DNA of 64,000 nucleotides, taken from positions 248,001-312,000 of the forward strand of contig JAFRUE010000007.1 of the NCBI GenBank assembly GCA_017441925.1, written 5' to 3'. Made by a program: the position numbers and the translations under genes. This document shows, in pieces, positions 16,683 through 25,047 of the stretch. The notes beneath the pieces were generated by a model, which was given only the letters and a program-made list of their open reading frames with translations, searched no databases and was not told where the DNA came from. This stretch comes from Bacillota bacterium (GTDB lineage Bacteria; Bacillota; Clostridia; Lachnospirales; Bianqueaceae). Numbering within the stretch: position 1 is the stretch's first letter; each line of letters opens with the position of its first letter.

Positions 16683-18050
16683 ATGACAAAAGACATCAAA
16701 GAACTTGTGCAGGCACAGAAAGCCTGGTTCATGTCGGGGTCTACGCGCAGCCTCTCCGCAAGGATCAAAGCGCTGAACGATCTGGAGAGCTCGATCAAGG
16801 CCCATGAAAACGATCTGCTCGAAGCATTGTTCAAGGATCTTCACAAAGACCGCACAGAGAGTTTTATGACAGAGCTCGGGATCATCTACGGAGAGATCCG
16901 TCACCATAAGAAACATCTCGCGTCCTGGATGCGGGAGCGGCGTGTGCGGACTCCGATCACGCTGTTTCCGTCCACAAGCCGCCTGATGCCGGAACCTTAT
17001 GGCTGCGTACTGATCGTATCGCCGTGGAATTATCCCGTGCAGCTTTGTTTTGAGCCGCTGATCGGCGCGATCTCGGGCGGGAACTGTGCGGTGATCAAGC
17101 CTTCCGCATATGCTCCGGCGGTCAGCTCTGCTGTGGCAGAAGTGATCCGGGACGCTTTTCCCGAGCAGTTTATCGCTGTCGTAGAGGGCGGCAGAGAAGA
17201 GAACAGGATCCTCTTTGAACAGCCTTTTGACTATATTTTCTTTACAGGGAGCGTAGCGGTCGGCAAAGAGGTCATGGCTGCGGCAGCCCGTAATCTGACG
17301 CCGGTCACGCTTGAACTGGGCGGCAAGAGCCCTGTCATTGTCGAGAAGTCCGCAGACGTCCGCAAAGCAGCCCGCAAGGTCGCTTTCGGTAAAGTCCTGA
17401 ACGCGGGACAGACCTGTGTCGCGCCGGACTATGTTCTGATCGACGAGACGATCAGGGACAGTTTTATAGAGGAGTATAAAAAGGCACTGAAACGTTTCTC
17501 GCCAGACGGCAGTTTCCGTCAGATGGCTTCCATCGTAAACGATAAGCATTATGAGCGTCTGCGTGGCCTTATGGAAGGTCATAAACCCGTGATCGGCGGT
17601 CATTATAAAGCTTCGGAGAGGCGCATCGAGCCTTCTGTCTATACGGACGTCACCCTAGGCGACGGACTGATGCAGCAGGAGATCTTTGGACCGCTGCTGC
17701 CGGTCCTGACGTATAAAACACTGGATGAAGCCATAGCTTTTATCGTGAAACAGCCGCATCCGCTGGCACTGTATCTGTTCACAAGGGACGGAGAAATTCA
17801 GCGCAAAGTAATGGAAAGCTGCCAGTTCGGCGGGGGGTGCGTAAATGACGTGATCCTGCATCTGTCGTCGGCGAATCTGCCTTTTGGCGGAGTCGGAGCG
17901 TCCGGCATGGGACAGTACCACGGGAAAAAGAGTTTCGAGACCTTTACGCACATGAGGAGCGTACTGGTGAGCCCTGCGTCGGCAGAGATCCCGATCCCGT
18001 ATATGCCGTATTCCAGACTGAAAGAAAAACTGCTGCGCAGAGTCATGTGA
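16683..18050 (+). CDS. NAD(P)-dependent aldehyde dehydrogenase, class 3-like
   Basis: 455 residues, short like the class 3/YwdH group of the ALDH superfamily. Catalytic Cys245 lies in AGQTCVAPDY, the general base Glu211 in LELGGKSP, and the N-terminal cofactor segment reads SPWNYPVQL. It oxidises aldehydes to acids in the cytoplasm; the substrate is not predictable. Ribosome binding site GGAGAG overlaps the end of the ProXp gene 4 bases upstream. The hydrophobic C terminus (IPYMPYSRLKEKLLRRVM) resembles the tail of membrane-associated fatty-aldehyde dehydrogenases, but no clear membrane helix is present. Confidence 0.93.
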   Translation: MTKDIKELVQAQKAWFMSGSTRSLSARIKALNDLESSIKAHENDLLEALFKDLHKDRTESFMTELGIIYGEIRHHKKHLASWMRERRVRTPITLFPSTSRLMPEPYGCVLIVSPWNYPVQLCFEPLIGAISGGNCAVIKPSAYAPAVSSAVAEVIRDAFPEQFIAVVEGGREENRILFEQPFDYIFFTGSVAVGKEVMAAAARNLTPVTLELGGKSPVIVEKSADVRKAARKVAFGKVLNAGQTCVAPDYVLIDETIRDSFIEEYKKALKRFSPDGSFRQMASIVNDKHYERLRGLMEGHKPVIGGHYKASERRIEPSVYTDVTLGDGLMQQEIFGPLLPVLTYKTLDEAIAFIVKQPHPLALYLFTRDGEIQRKVMESCQFGGGCVNDVILHLSSANLPFGGVGASGMGQYHGKKSFETFTHMRSVLVSPASAEIPIPYMPYSRLKEKLLRRVM

Positions 18051-18098
18051 GAGACTGATCATTCCGGAAGACAGACAAGATAACAGAAGGGGTTACGA

Positions 18099-19469
18099 GT
18101 GAAGAAAAAAGACTTTATCAGAGACTTGACCGTCGGTCCGATCATGCCGGCTCTGCTGAGCTTTGCGATACCTGTAATGCTCTCCAATATTATGCAGACG
18201 CTTTACAATATGATCGATATGGTCATCATCGGGCGTTTCGCGAGCAGCGCAGGACTCTCTGCGGTATCGTCAGGCGGCGATATCATGCACTTTTTCGCGT
18301 TCCTCGGCATGGGATTCGCGACGGCGGGACAGATCATGGTCGCGCAGTATGTCGGCGCGGGACGCAGAACGGATCTGAACGCTGTCATAGGGACACTTTT
18401 TACTTTCGTCATGCTGTCGGGGATCGTGCTCGGCGGTGTCAGTATCGCCTGTACGGATCTGTTCATCCGACTGGTCAACGTACCGCCTGAAGCCGTCGAA
18501 GGCGCGCGTGCCTACGTCATGTGCTGTTCGACAGGTATGTTGTTTATCTTCGGCTACAATATGGTTAGTGCTGTGCTGCGCGGTATGGGTGACGCGAAGC
18601 ATCCGATGATTTTCGTAGCGATCGCGTCCGTCATCAACATTATTCTGGACATCGTCTTTATTGCCTGGATGAAGCTGGGAGCTTTCGGCGCGGCGCTCGC
18701 GACTGTGATCGGCCAGGGCAGTTCATTTGTCCTGAGCTTTATCTATCTGTACCGAAACAGAAAGCGCTTCGCGTTTGATTTTAAGCTGAAGAGCTTCCGG
18801 ATCTCCCGTTATCCGTTCCGTCTGATGATCCGCCTCGGCATCCCGATCGTGATCCAGTCGAGCGCGGGCAGCATATCCCTGCTTTTTGTCGGTCATTACA
18901 TCAATCCGTACGGTGTCGTCGCTTCTGCAGTCACAGGCGTCGGCAACAAGCTGAACAGCATAGCGCTGATCGTCGCGAACGCGATGAATACAGCCGGCGC
19001 GGCCAATATCGGGCAGAATTTCGGCGCCGACAAAATCGACCGTGTCCGCGGCATTGTCTATCGTGTCTTTGCCGTAGACTTCGCGTTTGAGACCATCCTG
19101 TCGATCCTGATCCTTGTCCTTCCGCGGCAGATCTTCGGTATCTTTGACCAGAATCCCGCAGTACTGGAAATGGCAAGGGAATACGCTCCTGTAGCCGCGA
19201 TCGCCTTCATGGGATACGCGTTCCGGTCGCCGTGCCTGGCCTTTATCAACGGTCTGGGCCACGCCCGGATGAACTTCCTGATGGGCGTGATGGAAGGCTT
19301 TATCCTGCGGATGGGCCTGACGTATCTGCTCGGTGTTGTCTTCGGACTGGGGCTGCACGGCTTCTGGTACGGTTTCACGATCGGAAGCTACGGATACGCC
19401 GTGGTCGTCGCACCGTATTTCTTCAGCGGGAAGTGGACGGGACGGAGGTCTATTGCGGAAGAGGTTTGA
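18099..19469 (+). CDS. MATE family efflux transporter
   Basis: 456-residue membrane protein with twelve hydrophobic segments arranged as two repeats (each a MatE domain). Typical motifs include PALLSFAIPVMLSNIMQTLYNMIDMVIIGRF and, in the second half, NKLNSIALIVANAMNTAGAANIGQNFGA. It exports small organic molecules using a cation gradient. GTG is the start at 18099, with AGAAGGGG upstream. It is the last gene of the plus-strand run from queH. A large hairpin at 19496-19562 follows. Confidence 0.93.
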   Translation: MKKKDFIRDLTVGPIMPALLSFAIPVMLSNIMQTLYNMIDMVIIGRFASSAGLSAVSSGGDIMHFFAFLGMGFATAGQIMVAQYVGAGRRTDLNAVIGTLFTFVMLSGIVLGGVSIACTDLFIRLVNVPPEAVEGARAYVMCCSTGMLFIFGYNMVSAVLRGMGDAKHPMIFVAIASVINIILDIVFIAWMKLGAFGAALATVIGQGSSFVLSFIYLYRNRKRFAFDFKLKSFRISRYPFRLMIRLGIPIVIQSSAGSISLLFVGHYINPYGVVASAVTGVGNKLNSIALIVANAMNTAGAANIGQNFGADKIDRVRGIVYRVFAVDFAFETILSILILVLPRQIFGIFDQNPAVLEMAREYAPVAAIAFMGYAFRSPCLAFINGLGHARMNFLMGVMEGFILRMGLTYLLGVVFGLGLHGFWYGFTIGSYGYAVVVAPYFFSGKWTGRRSIAEEV

Positions 19470-19495
19470 TTGACTTTCTGGTGGTTATTATCTAT

Positions 19496-19562
19496 ATAGC
19501 ATACTCCCTCTCGCAAAAACAGTTGCTGGCGCAAAAAGTTTTTGCGAGGGGGAGTATGCTAT
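19496..19562. repeat. 25-bp-stem palindromic element with conserved loop (copy A)
   Basis: Arms 19496-19520 and 19538-19562 pair over 25 positions with one G-U, around a 17-base loop. The apex (CAAAAACAGTTGCT, two variable bases, CGCAAA, two variable bases, GTTTTTG) is shared with the minus-strand reading of the element at 22459-22529, whose outer stem is unrelated in sequence. It may terminate the MATE gene, but the shared apex suggests a dispersed repeat. Confidence 0.75.
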
Positions 19563-19675
19563 TTTGCTGATAGTCAAGAATAGTCAAAAACCTTTCGCAA
19601 TGGACATGTTGTTGATGCATCTGCCGGCAACTGTTTTGCAGCGAAATTTGTTATACTTAATGTTTCAAAGCCTTG

Positions 19676-19704
19676 TTGTACGCTTCAGCAGATTATGGTA
19701 TAAT
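19676..19704 (+). promoter_or_regulatory. Promoter of the DUF3795-MBL-GH4 genes
   Basis: TTGTAC, 17 bases, TATAAT, with TG before the -10 (extended -10). Between this and the hairpin at 19562 there is AT-rich sequence with no feature I can name. Confidence 0.75.
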
Positions 19705-19740
19705 CGGAGCAAAGAATCGAAGCTAATAGGAGAAGAGCAC

Positions 19741-20133
19741 ATGGATAAGATCATAGCGGCGTGTGGTAATGATTGTTCCGCATGCCCGAGATATGTGAAG
19801 CATCCTTATGAAAAGACAGAGAAAGAGCTTCTTCATACAGCAGAATTATGGATGATGATCGGATACCGTGATCATGTTGTGTCAGCCGGAGAAATATCCT
19901 GTACCGGCTGCAGGCCTGAAAACCGGTGCAGATACCAGATCGTGAGGTGCTGTGAGGAGCGGGGGATCGCGAGCTGTGCCGATTGCCCGGAGCGTCCGTG
20001 CAGGAAACTGTCGGAGTGTTTTGAGATTACCAGGTCCTTTGAGCCAATGTGCCGAAAGGTCTGTACAGATCAGGAATATGAGCAGCTATGCAAAGCTTTC
20101 TTTGAGAAAGAAAAGAATCTGGGATTGCAATGA
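19741..20133 (+). CDS. DUF3795 domain protein, cysteine-rich
   Basis: 130 residues from ATG 19741 (AGGAGAAG upstream); an open frame upstream to 19564 lacks a ribosome binding site and contains the promoter. The pattern IIAACGNDCSACPRYVKHPY with CTGCRPENRC, CADCPERPC and late cysteines is characteristic of DUF3795 proteins, probably metal or Fe-S binding, function unknown. The stop overlaps the start of the next gene (ATGA), so it is coupled to the metallo-beta-lactamase-fold protein. Confidence 0.8.
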   Translation: MDKIIAACGNDCSACPRYVKHPYEKTEKELLHTAELWMMIGYRDHVVSAGEISCTGCRPENRCRYQIVRCCEERGIASCADCPERPCRKLSECFEITRSFEPMCRKVCTDQEYEQLCKAFFEKEKNLGLQ

Positions 20134-20936
20134 TCAGACTGATTCAATACGGGACGACGAATACTTATCTGATCAAAGGGAAAAGCGGCGCGGTCCTCTT
20201 TGACACAGGATGGGCAGGGACTCTGAATGCTTTCTGCCGCGCTATGGGCGAAGCGGGGGAGAAGGTCCAGGATATATCCTATATATTGATTTCGCATTAT
20301 CATCCAGACCATATGGGCATTGCACAAGAAATCGCCGACATGGGGCCGGTCATTCTGGTTCCTGATATTCAGACCGGCTTTATCCATGGTTCGGATCAGA
20401 TTCTGGAAAGGGACAGGAAAGCGGCCTTCAAACCGATCAGGGACAGCGAAATCAGGACTTTTCCGATTGAAGAGAGCAGGCAGATCCTTAAAGAACTCGG
20501 AATAGACGGCTGCATTTACAGTACACCCGGTCATTCCGATGACAGTATCAGTCTGATGCTCGACGATGGAAGTCTTTTTGTCGGCGATCTGAACCCTCTC
20601 TATGAGCTGGAGCTCCATAAAGGTACCCGGATTGGGGAAAGCTGGGATTTCCTTCTGGGAAAGCATCCCAAAAGGGTCTACTACGGTCACGCGCCGGCAG
20701 TGGATCTGAGAACAGGTCCGGTCGACAGGTTTCTTGGCAGAACGACTTCACCAGATATTTATGCTCTCGTAAAGAAGATGACCAGACTGGCTGACAAAGG
20801 AGTTCCCGTGGACGCGATCGCAGAGAAGACCGGTGCTGATCCGGCGTTTACGGAGGACGTCATCAGAATGTATGTAACACACCCTGGTGTCAGTGTCCAG
20901 GGAATCCTTGACCGGATCGAGATCAAGGGCAAATAA
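20130..20936 (+). CDS. Metallo-beta-lactamase-fold hydrolase
   Basis: 268 residues. The metal-binding motif is SHYHPDHMG (HxHxDH); further ligands are in STPGHSDDS and LFVGDLNP, and the last His in YYGHAPAVD. The N terminus (LIQYGTTNTYLI) is typical of the glyoxalase II-like branch. A helical C-terminal part (~residues 205-268) resembles a small winged-helix or helical add-on. The enzyme is cytosolic; substrate unknown. Start codon overlaps the DUF3795 stop by 4 bases. Confidence 0.85.
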   Translation: MIRLIQYGTTNTYLIKGKSGAVLFDTGWAGTLNAFCRAMGEAGEKVQDISYILISHYHPDHMGIAQEIADMGPVILVPDIQTGFIHGSDQILERDRKAAFKPIRDSEIRTFPIEESRQILKELGIDGCIYSTPGHSDDSISLMLDDGSLFVGDLNPLYELELHKGTRIGESWDFLLGKHPKRVYYGHAPAVDLRTGPVDRFLGRTTSPDIYALVKKMTRLADKGVPVDAIAEKTGADPAFTEDVIRMYVTHPGVSVQGILDRIEIKGK

Positions 20937-20964
20937 AGAAACACAGCAGAAAGGAAGAAACAAC

Positions 20965-22314
20965 ATGAACAAAGAAAGACCTGTCATCGTGATGGTAGGA
21001 GGAGGAAGCGTCAACTGGTCACCCAAGCTGATCAATGATTTCCTGCAGACGCCGTCCATGCAGTCCGCGGATTATGTGATTTTGGATATCGACAGACATG
21101 CTGGGCAGAGAATGACGGATTTCGGCAATCAGTATGCCGCAAGGCTCGGGATCGGAGCCACTTTCCGCTTCACGGACAAGCAGGAAGAGGCTTTCCAGGG
21201 AGCGGATTTTGTCCTGATCACGATATCGACCGGTGATCTGGACGCGATGGCCTATGATATCTCGATTCCGGAAGAATATGCGATCTATCAGACGGTTGGC
21301 GATACTGTCGGACCGGGAGGATGGGCCCGCGGACTGCGCAATATCCCTGTTTTCAAGGAAATGGCCGCGAATATCGAGAAATACGCGCCGGAAGCGATCG
21401 TTCTGAACTATACAAATCCCATGGCAGTCCTGACAAATGTGTTCTATAAAACGACGAAACTGCGGACGGTCGGCCTGTGCCACGGACTGTATGAATCGCT
21501 TTTTGTACTGCAGACGATCTTTGGCCTTAAATCCGATAAAGAGATCAAAATGCGATTCGGCGGTACCAATCATTTCTTCTGGCTGTTTGATTTCATGATC
21601 GACGGCAGGGACGGTTATGAGATGCTGCGGGAAAAGATGAACGGACAGCCTTTTTCTTCGCTGATCACGGAGTTCAAGGACATCGCAAGCTACAGCAGCC
21701 ATGCGAATGTCTGCAGTGAACTGTTTGATATATACGGATATCTGCCCTATGTTGCGGACCGGCATATCAGCGAGTTTTTCTCAAGTTATCTGACCGGCAG
21801 CGAGGATAAACCGGCGGCCTACAATCTGGTCAGAACGTCGATCGCTGACCGCCGCAAGATGAAGAAAGACGCGTATGAACGTGTAACGCGTTATCTGAAC
21901 GGAGAAGAGGAATACATGCATCCGGTCTCCCGCGAAGCCGCGGCAGGCATCATCAACGCCTTCCTTACCGGCGAAGATTTCATAGACGTTGTCAATCTGC
22001 CGAATGAAGGACAGGTCAATAACCTTCCGCAAGGCAGCATTGTAGAGACACTCGGCGTAGTCCGGGATTCCGGTTTTGTACCAATGGTCATGGGCGCGAT
22101 GCCTAAGCCGCTTCTCAACGTGGTCATGCCGCATATCAGCAATCAGGATATGATCGTTGAAGCAGGCCTGACCGGAGATCTCGAGCTCGCGATGAAAGCT
22201 CTGCTGAACGATCCTATGTGCGCGCATCTGACTCCGCCGCAGATCCGCGAGATGGGCATGAAACTCCTGAAAGCCCACCGCGCATTCCTCCCGCAGTTCG
22301 AGAAATGGCTCTGA
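20965..22314 (+). CDS. Family 4 glycoside hydrolase (NAD/Mn-dependent)
   Basis: 449 residues from ATG 20965 (AAAGGAAG upstream). The N-terminal Rossmann fold has VIVMVGGGSVNWSPKLINDFL, and the metal and catalytic region shows NYTNPMAVLT, GLCHGLYES (Cys-His Mn ligands) and GTNHFFWL. GH4 enzymes cleave glycosides by an NAD-dependent oxidation-elimination route. Members act on alpha-galactosides, alpha-glucosides, galacturonides or phosphorylated sugars. The CHG motif points away from the 6-phospho group (which has CN), but the substrate is open. It lies 28 bases after the MBL gene and may share its transcript. Confidence 0.88.
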   Translation: MNKERPVIVMVGGGSVNWSPKLINDFLQTPSMQSADYVILDIDRHAGQRMTDFGNQYAARLGIGATFRFTDKQEEAFQGADFVLITISTGDLDAMAYDISIPEEYAIYQTVGDTVGPGGWARGLRNIPVFKEMAANIEKYAPEAIVLNYTNPMAVLTNVFYKTTKLRTVGLCHGLYESLFVLQTIFGLKSDKEIKMRFGGTNHFFWLFDFMIDGRDGYEMLREKMNGQPFSSLITEFKDIASYSSHANVCSELFDIYGYLPYVADRHISEFFSSYLTGSEDKPAAYNLVRTSIADRRKMKKDAYERVTRYLNGEEEYMHPVSREAAAGIINAFLTGEDFIDVVNLPNEGQVNNLPQGSIVETLGVVRDSGFVPMVMGAMPKPLLNVVMPHISNQDMIVEAGLTGDLELAMKALLNDPMCAHLTPPQIREMGMKLLKAHRAFLPQFEKWL

Positions 22315-22390
22315 CCGGCACAGCAGGTGACGGCAGCAAAGGCAAGGCGAATATAGTTCGATACAATCAATAAAAGCATAAAAGTACCTC

Positions 22391-22459
22391 CCGCAAAACC
22401 ATTTTGCGGAACCCTCCGATTAATGCCAATAGAGAAGGCTTCGTACGATTGCTGGCATT
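22391..22459. repeat. Two small hairpins leading into the 27-bp palindrome
   Basis: CCGCAAAA/TTTTGCGG (22391-22398 with 22402-22409, 3-base loop) and AATGCCA/TGGCATT (22422-22428 with 22453-22459) stand in series. The second ends where the large palindrome begins, so 22391-22529 may fold as one structured unit. Confidence 0.6.
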
Positions 22460-22529
22460 CACAATAAAAACACCGTCTCAAAAACCCTTTGCGTGAGCAA
22501 CTGTTTTTGAGACGGTGTTTTTATTGTGA
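22459..22529. repeat. 27-bp perfect palindromic element (copy B) between convergent GH4 and fba
   Basis: Arms 22459-22485 and 22503-22529 pair perfectly over 27 positions with a 17-base loop. Read on the minus strand, the apex matches copy A at 19496-19562. It can act as a two-way terminator for the convergent genes since the stem holds T runs. Confidence 0.85.
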
Positions 22530-22560
22530 TAGGATAGTCTATCGTACAGTATCCTTTTCC

Positions 22561-23526
22561 TTACGCCTTGCCCTCGCTGCCCAGAACGTCTTTGATCTTA
22601 TGAGCAACAACAGCCTTGACATTGGCGCGGCCGTCGCCGATATACTGTCTGGGATCGAAATGATCCGGATGAGCGAAGAGATGCGCGCGGATACCGGCAG
22701 TCATCGCCAGACGGAGGTCGGAGTCGATGTTGATCTTGCAGACAGCCATTCTGGCGGCCTGACGAAGCTGTTCCTCGGGAACGCCGACAGCGTCCTTCAT
22801 AGCTCCGCCGTTCTCGTTGATGATCTTAACATATTCCTGCGGTACGCTGGAAGCGCCGTGCAGAACGATCGGGAATCCGGGCAGTCTCTTGGAGACTTCT
22901 TCCAGAATGTCGAAGCGGAGCGGAGGCGGTACAAGGATGCCTTTCTCATTCCTGGTGCACTGTTCGGGAGTGAACTTGTATGCGCCGTGGCTGGTTCCGA
23001 TCGCGATTGCCAGAGAATCAACTCCGGTCTTGGTCACGAATTCTTCAACGTCTTCCGGACGGGTATAGGAGGAATCCTCAGCGGAAACCTTAACTTCGTC
23101 TTCTACACCGGCAAGAGTTCCAAGCTCGGCCTCGACGACAACGCCGCGCTCATGAGCGTACTCGGCGACCTTACGGGAGATCTCGATGTTCTCTTCGAAA
23201 GGATGAGAGGAAGCGTCGATCATAACAGAGGTGAATCCGCTGTCGATACACTCTTTGCAGACCTCAAAGCTTGCGCCGTGGTCCAGATGCAGAACGATCG
23301 GGATATCGGTGGTCTCGGCAGCAGCCTGGACCAGATGGGTCATGTACGCACCGGTCGTGTACTTTCTCGCGCCTGCGGAAGCCTGCAGGATAACGGGAGA
23401 ACGAAGTTCATCGGCCGCGCCGATGATCGCCTGAACGATCTCCATGTTGTTGATGTTGAAAGCGCCGATGGCGTAACCGCCTTCGTAAGCCTTTTTGAAC
23501 ATTTCGGTAGAAGTTACTAATGCCAT
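22561..23526 (-). CDS. fba: Class II fructose-1,6-bisphosphate aldolase
   Basis: 321 residues. Zinc ligands and substrate residues are visible in HLDHGASFEVCKE, SVMIDASSHPFEENI, AIGTSHGAYKF and VLHGASSVP. It cleaves fructose 1,6-bisphosphate into two triose phosphates in glycolysis. AAGGAG lies 8 bases before ATG 23526. The gene is divergent from pfp, the preceding glycolytic step, and the two promoters lie back to back in a 177-base intergenic region, suggesting joint control. Confidence 0.96.
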   Translation of the reverse strand: MALVTSTEMFKKAYEGGYAIGAFNINNMEIVQAIIGAADELRSPVILQASAGARKYTTGAYMTHLVQAAAETTDIPIVLHLDHGASFEVCKECIDSGFTSVMIDASSHPFEENIEISRKVAEYAHERGVVVEAELGTLAGVEDEVKVSAEDSSYTRPEDVEEFVTKTGVDSLAIAIGTSHGAYKFTPEQCTRNEKGILVPPPLRFDILEEVSKRLPGFPIVLHGASSVPQEYVKIINENGGAMKDAVGVPEEQLRQAARMAVCKINIDSDLRLAMTAGIRAHLFAHPDHFDPRQYIGDGRANVKAVVAHKIKDVLGSEGKA

Positions 23527-23568
23527 AAATACATCTCCTTTTCGTACAATACTTTTAGAACTGTTAAT

Positions 23569-23596
23569 ATTATAACATAACCGCGGTGAAAATCAA
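23569..23596 (-). promoter_or_regulatory. Promoter of fba
   Basis: TTGATT, 16 bases, TATAAT with TG one base upstream (extended -10) on the minus strand. Confidence 0.7.
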
Positions 23597-23638
23597 CCCT
23601 CATATTCAGGGAACTGTCCCCGGATACACAAATTTTTC

Positions 23639-23667
23639 TTGCGTAATGAGGCCTATGATGGTACAAT
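23639..23667 (+). promoter_or_regulatory. Promoter of pfp
   Basis: TTGCGT, 17 bases, TACAAT with an extended TG before the -10. Confidence 0.65.
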
Positions 23668-23703
23668 AGCTGAAGAATGCAATGAGAAAGGAGAACTACC
23701 AGA

Positions 23704-24948
23704 ATGAATGTGCTGAAAGGAGCATGTGTTATAGGTCAGTCCGGAGGCCCGACTTCCGTTATCAATGCAAGTGCATACGGCGTTATCAAGACCGCGCTGG
23801 ATTCCGAGGTCATCACCAAGGTCTACGGAGCGCGCTTCGGCATCCAGGGTGTGCTGAAGGATCAGCTGATGGATATGGAAATGGAGGATCCTGAGGAGCT
23901 TGCGCTGCTCAAGACCACACCGTCGTCCGCTCTCGGTTCCTGCCGCTACAAGCTGAAGGATTATACCGAGGACGATACCGATTACAAGAGAATTCTCGAG
24001 ATCTTCAAGAAATACGACATCCGTTATTTCTTCTACAACGGCGGCAACGATTCCATGGATACCTGCAACAAGATCTCCAAGTATATGCTGCACGTCGGAT
24101 ATGAGTGCCGCATCATGGGTATTCCAAAGACGATCGACAACGATCTGTTCGGGACGGATCACTGCCCGGGTTACGGCAGCGCGGCCAAGTTCATCGCGAC
24201 TTCCGTTGCCGAGATTTCCCGTGACGCGCAGGTCTATGACATGGGAAGCGTTGTAATCCTTGAGATCATGGGCCGCAACGCCGGATGGCTTGCCGCGAGC
24301 GCCGCGCTGGCGTCTGTTGCAGGCGAGGGACCGGATCTGGTGTATCTGCCGGAGACGGATTTCGACATGGAGCAGTTCCTGGCTGACGTTAAGCGCGTCG
24401 AGCAGGAGAAGGGAACCGTCATTGTAGCGGTTTCCGAGGGAATCCATGACAAGGACGGACGTTATATCTCCGAATACGGCAGCAGCCTGGCTCAGCAGAA
24501 GGATGCTTTCGGTCATGCTCAGATGGGAGGACTGGCTTCCACGCTGGAGCAGATCGTCAAGGAGAAACTCGGCGTAAAGTGCCGCGGCATCGAGTTCTCA
24601 CTGCTGCAGCGCTGCGCGGGACATATTGCGTCCGCGACCGACATCGAGGAATCCTTCCTTGCCGGCAAAGCGGCTGTTGAGCAGGCTATAGAAGGCGTTA
24701 CCGATAAGATGGTCGGCTTCAGTCGTCCGGAAGAAGGCGCTTATGAGTGCCAGCTGCAGCTTTTGAATCTGTCTGCCGTCGCGAACGCGGAGAAAACCGT
24801 ACCGCTTGAGTGGATCAATGAAGAGCACAATAACGTGAACCAGAAGTTCATCGATTATGCTCTGCCGCTGATTCAGGGCGTTCCGGAGATCCCGACCGTT
24901 GAGAGCCTGCCGCGCTATCCCAAGCTGAAGAGAGTTTTTGCAAAGTAA
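23704..24948 (+). CDS. pfp: Pyrophosphate-type 6-phosphofructokinase
   Basis: 414 residues, longer than the ~320 of ATP-PFK. The donor-specificity positions read NGGNDSMDT and GIPKTIDND. Lys in PKTIDND is the hallmark of pyrophosphate-dependent enzymes (ATP enzymes have Gly there). The first motif has Asn where many PPi enzymes have Asp (GGDDS); this GGND variant seems common in Clostridia, from memory. It would phosphorylate fructose 6-phosphate with PPi, reversibly, so it can also serve gluconeogenesis with the window's PEPCK. Divergent from fba. A terminator follows. Confidence 0.88.
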   Translation: MNVLKGACVIGQSGGPTSVINASAYGVIKTALDSEVITKVYGARFGIQGVLKDQLMDMEMEDPEELALLKTTPSSALGSCRYKLKDYTEDDTDYKRILEIFKKYDIRYFFYNGGNDSMDTCNKISKYMLHVGYECRIMGIPKTIDNDLFGTDHCPGYGSAAKFIATSVAEISRDAQVYDMGSVVILEIMGRNAGWLAASAALASVAGEGPDLVYLPETDFDMEQFLADVKRVEQEKGTVIVAVSEGIHDKDGRYISEYGSSLAQQKDAFGHAQMGGLASTLEQIVKEKLGVKCRGIEFSLLQRCAGHIASATDIEESFLAGKAAVEQAIEGVTDKMVGFSRPEEGAYECQLQLLNLSAVANAEKTVPLEWINEEHNNVNQKFIDYALPLIQGVPEIPTVESLPRYPKLKRVFAK

Positions 24949-24973
24949 AAAATCTCTGCAGAATACAGATAAG

Positions 24974-25002
24974 AAAAGCGTCACCTGCGGGTGACGCTTT
25001 TT
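24974..25002 (+). terminator. Terminator after pfp
   Basis: AAAAGCGTCACC/GGTGACGCTTTTT with a 4-base loop. A second small hairpin GGCCGTTTAAACGGCC-like sequence lies near 25024-25042 facing the convergent aminotransferase gene. Confidence 0.88.
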
Positions 25003-25047
25003 GATGCCTTCTTGTGTTTTACAACGGCCGTTAAACGGCCGGACAGT

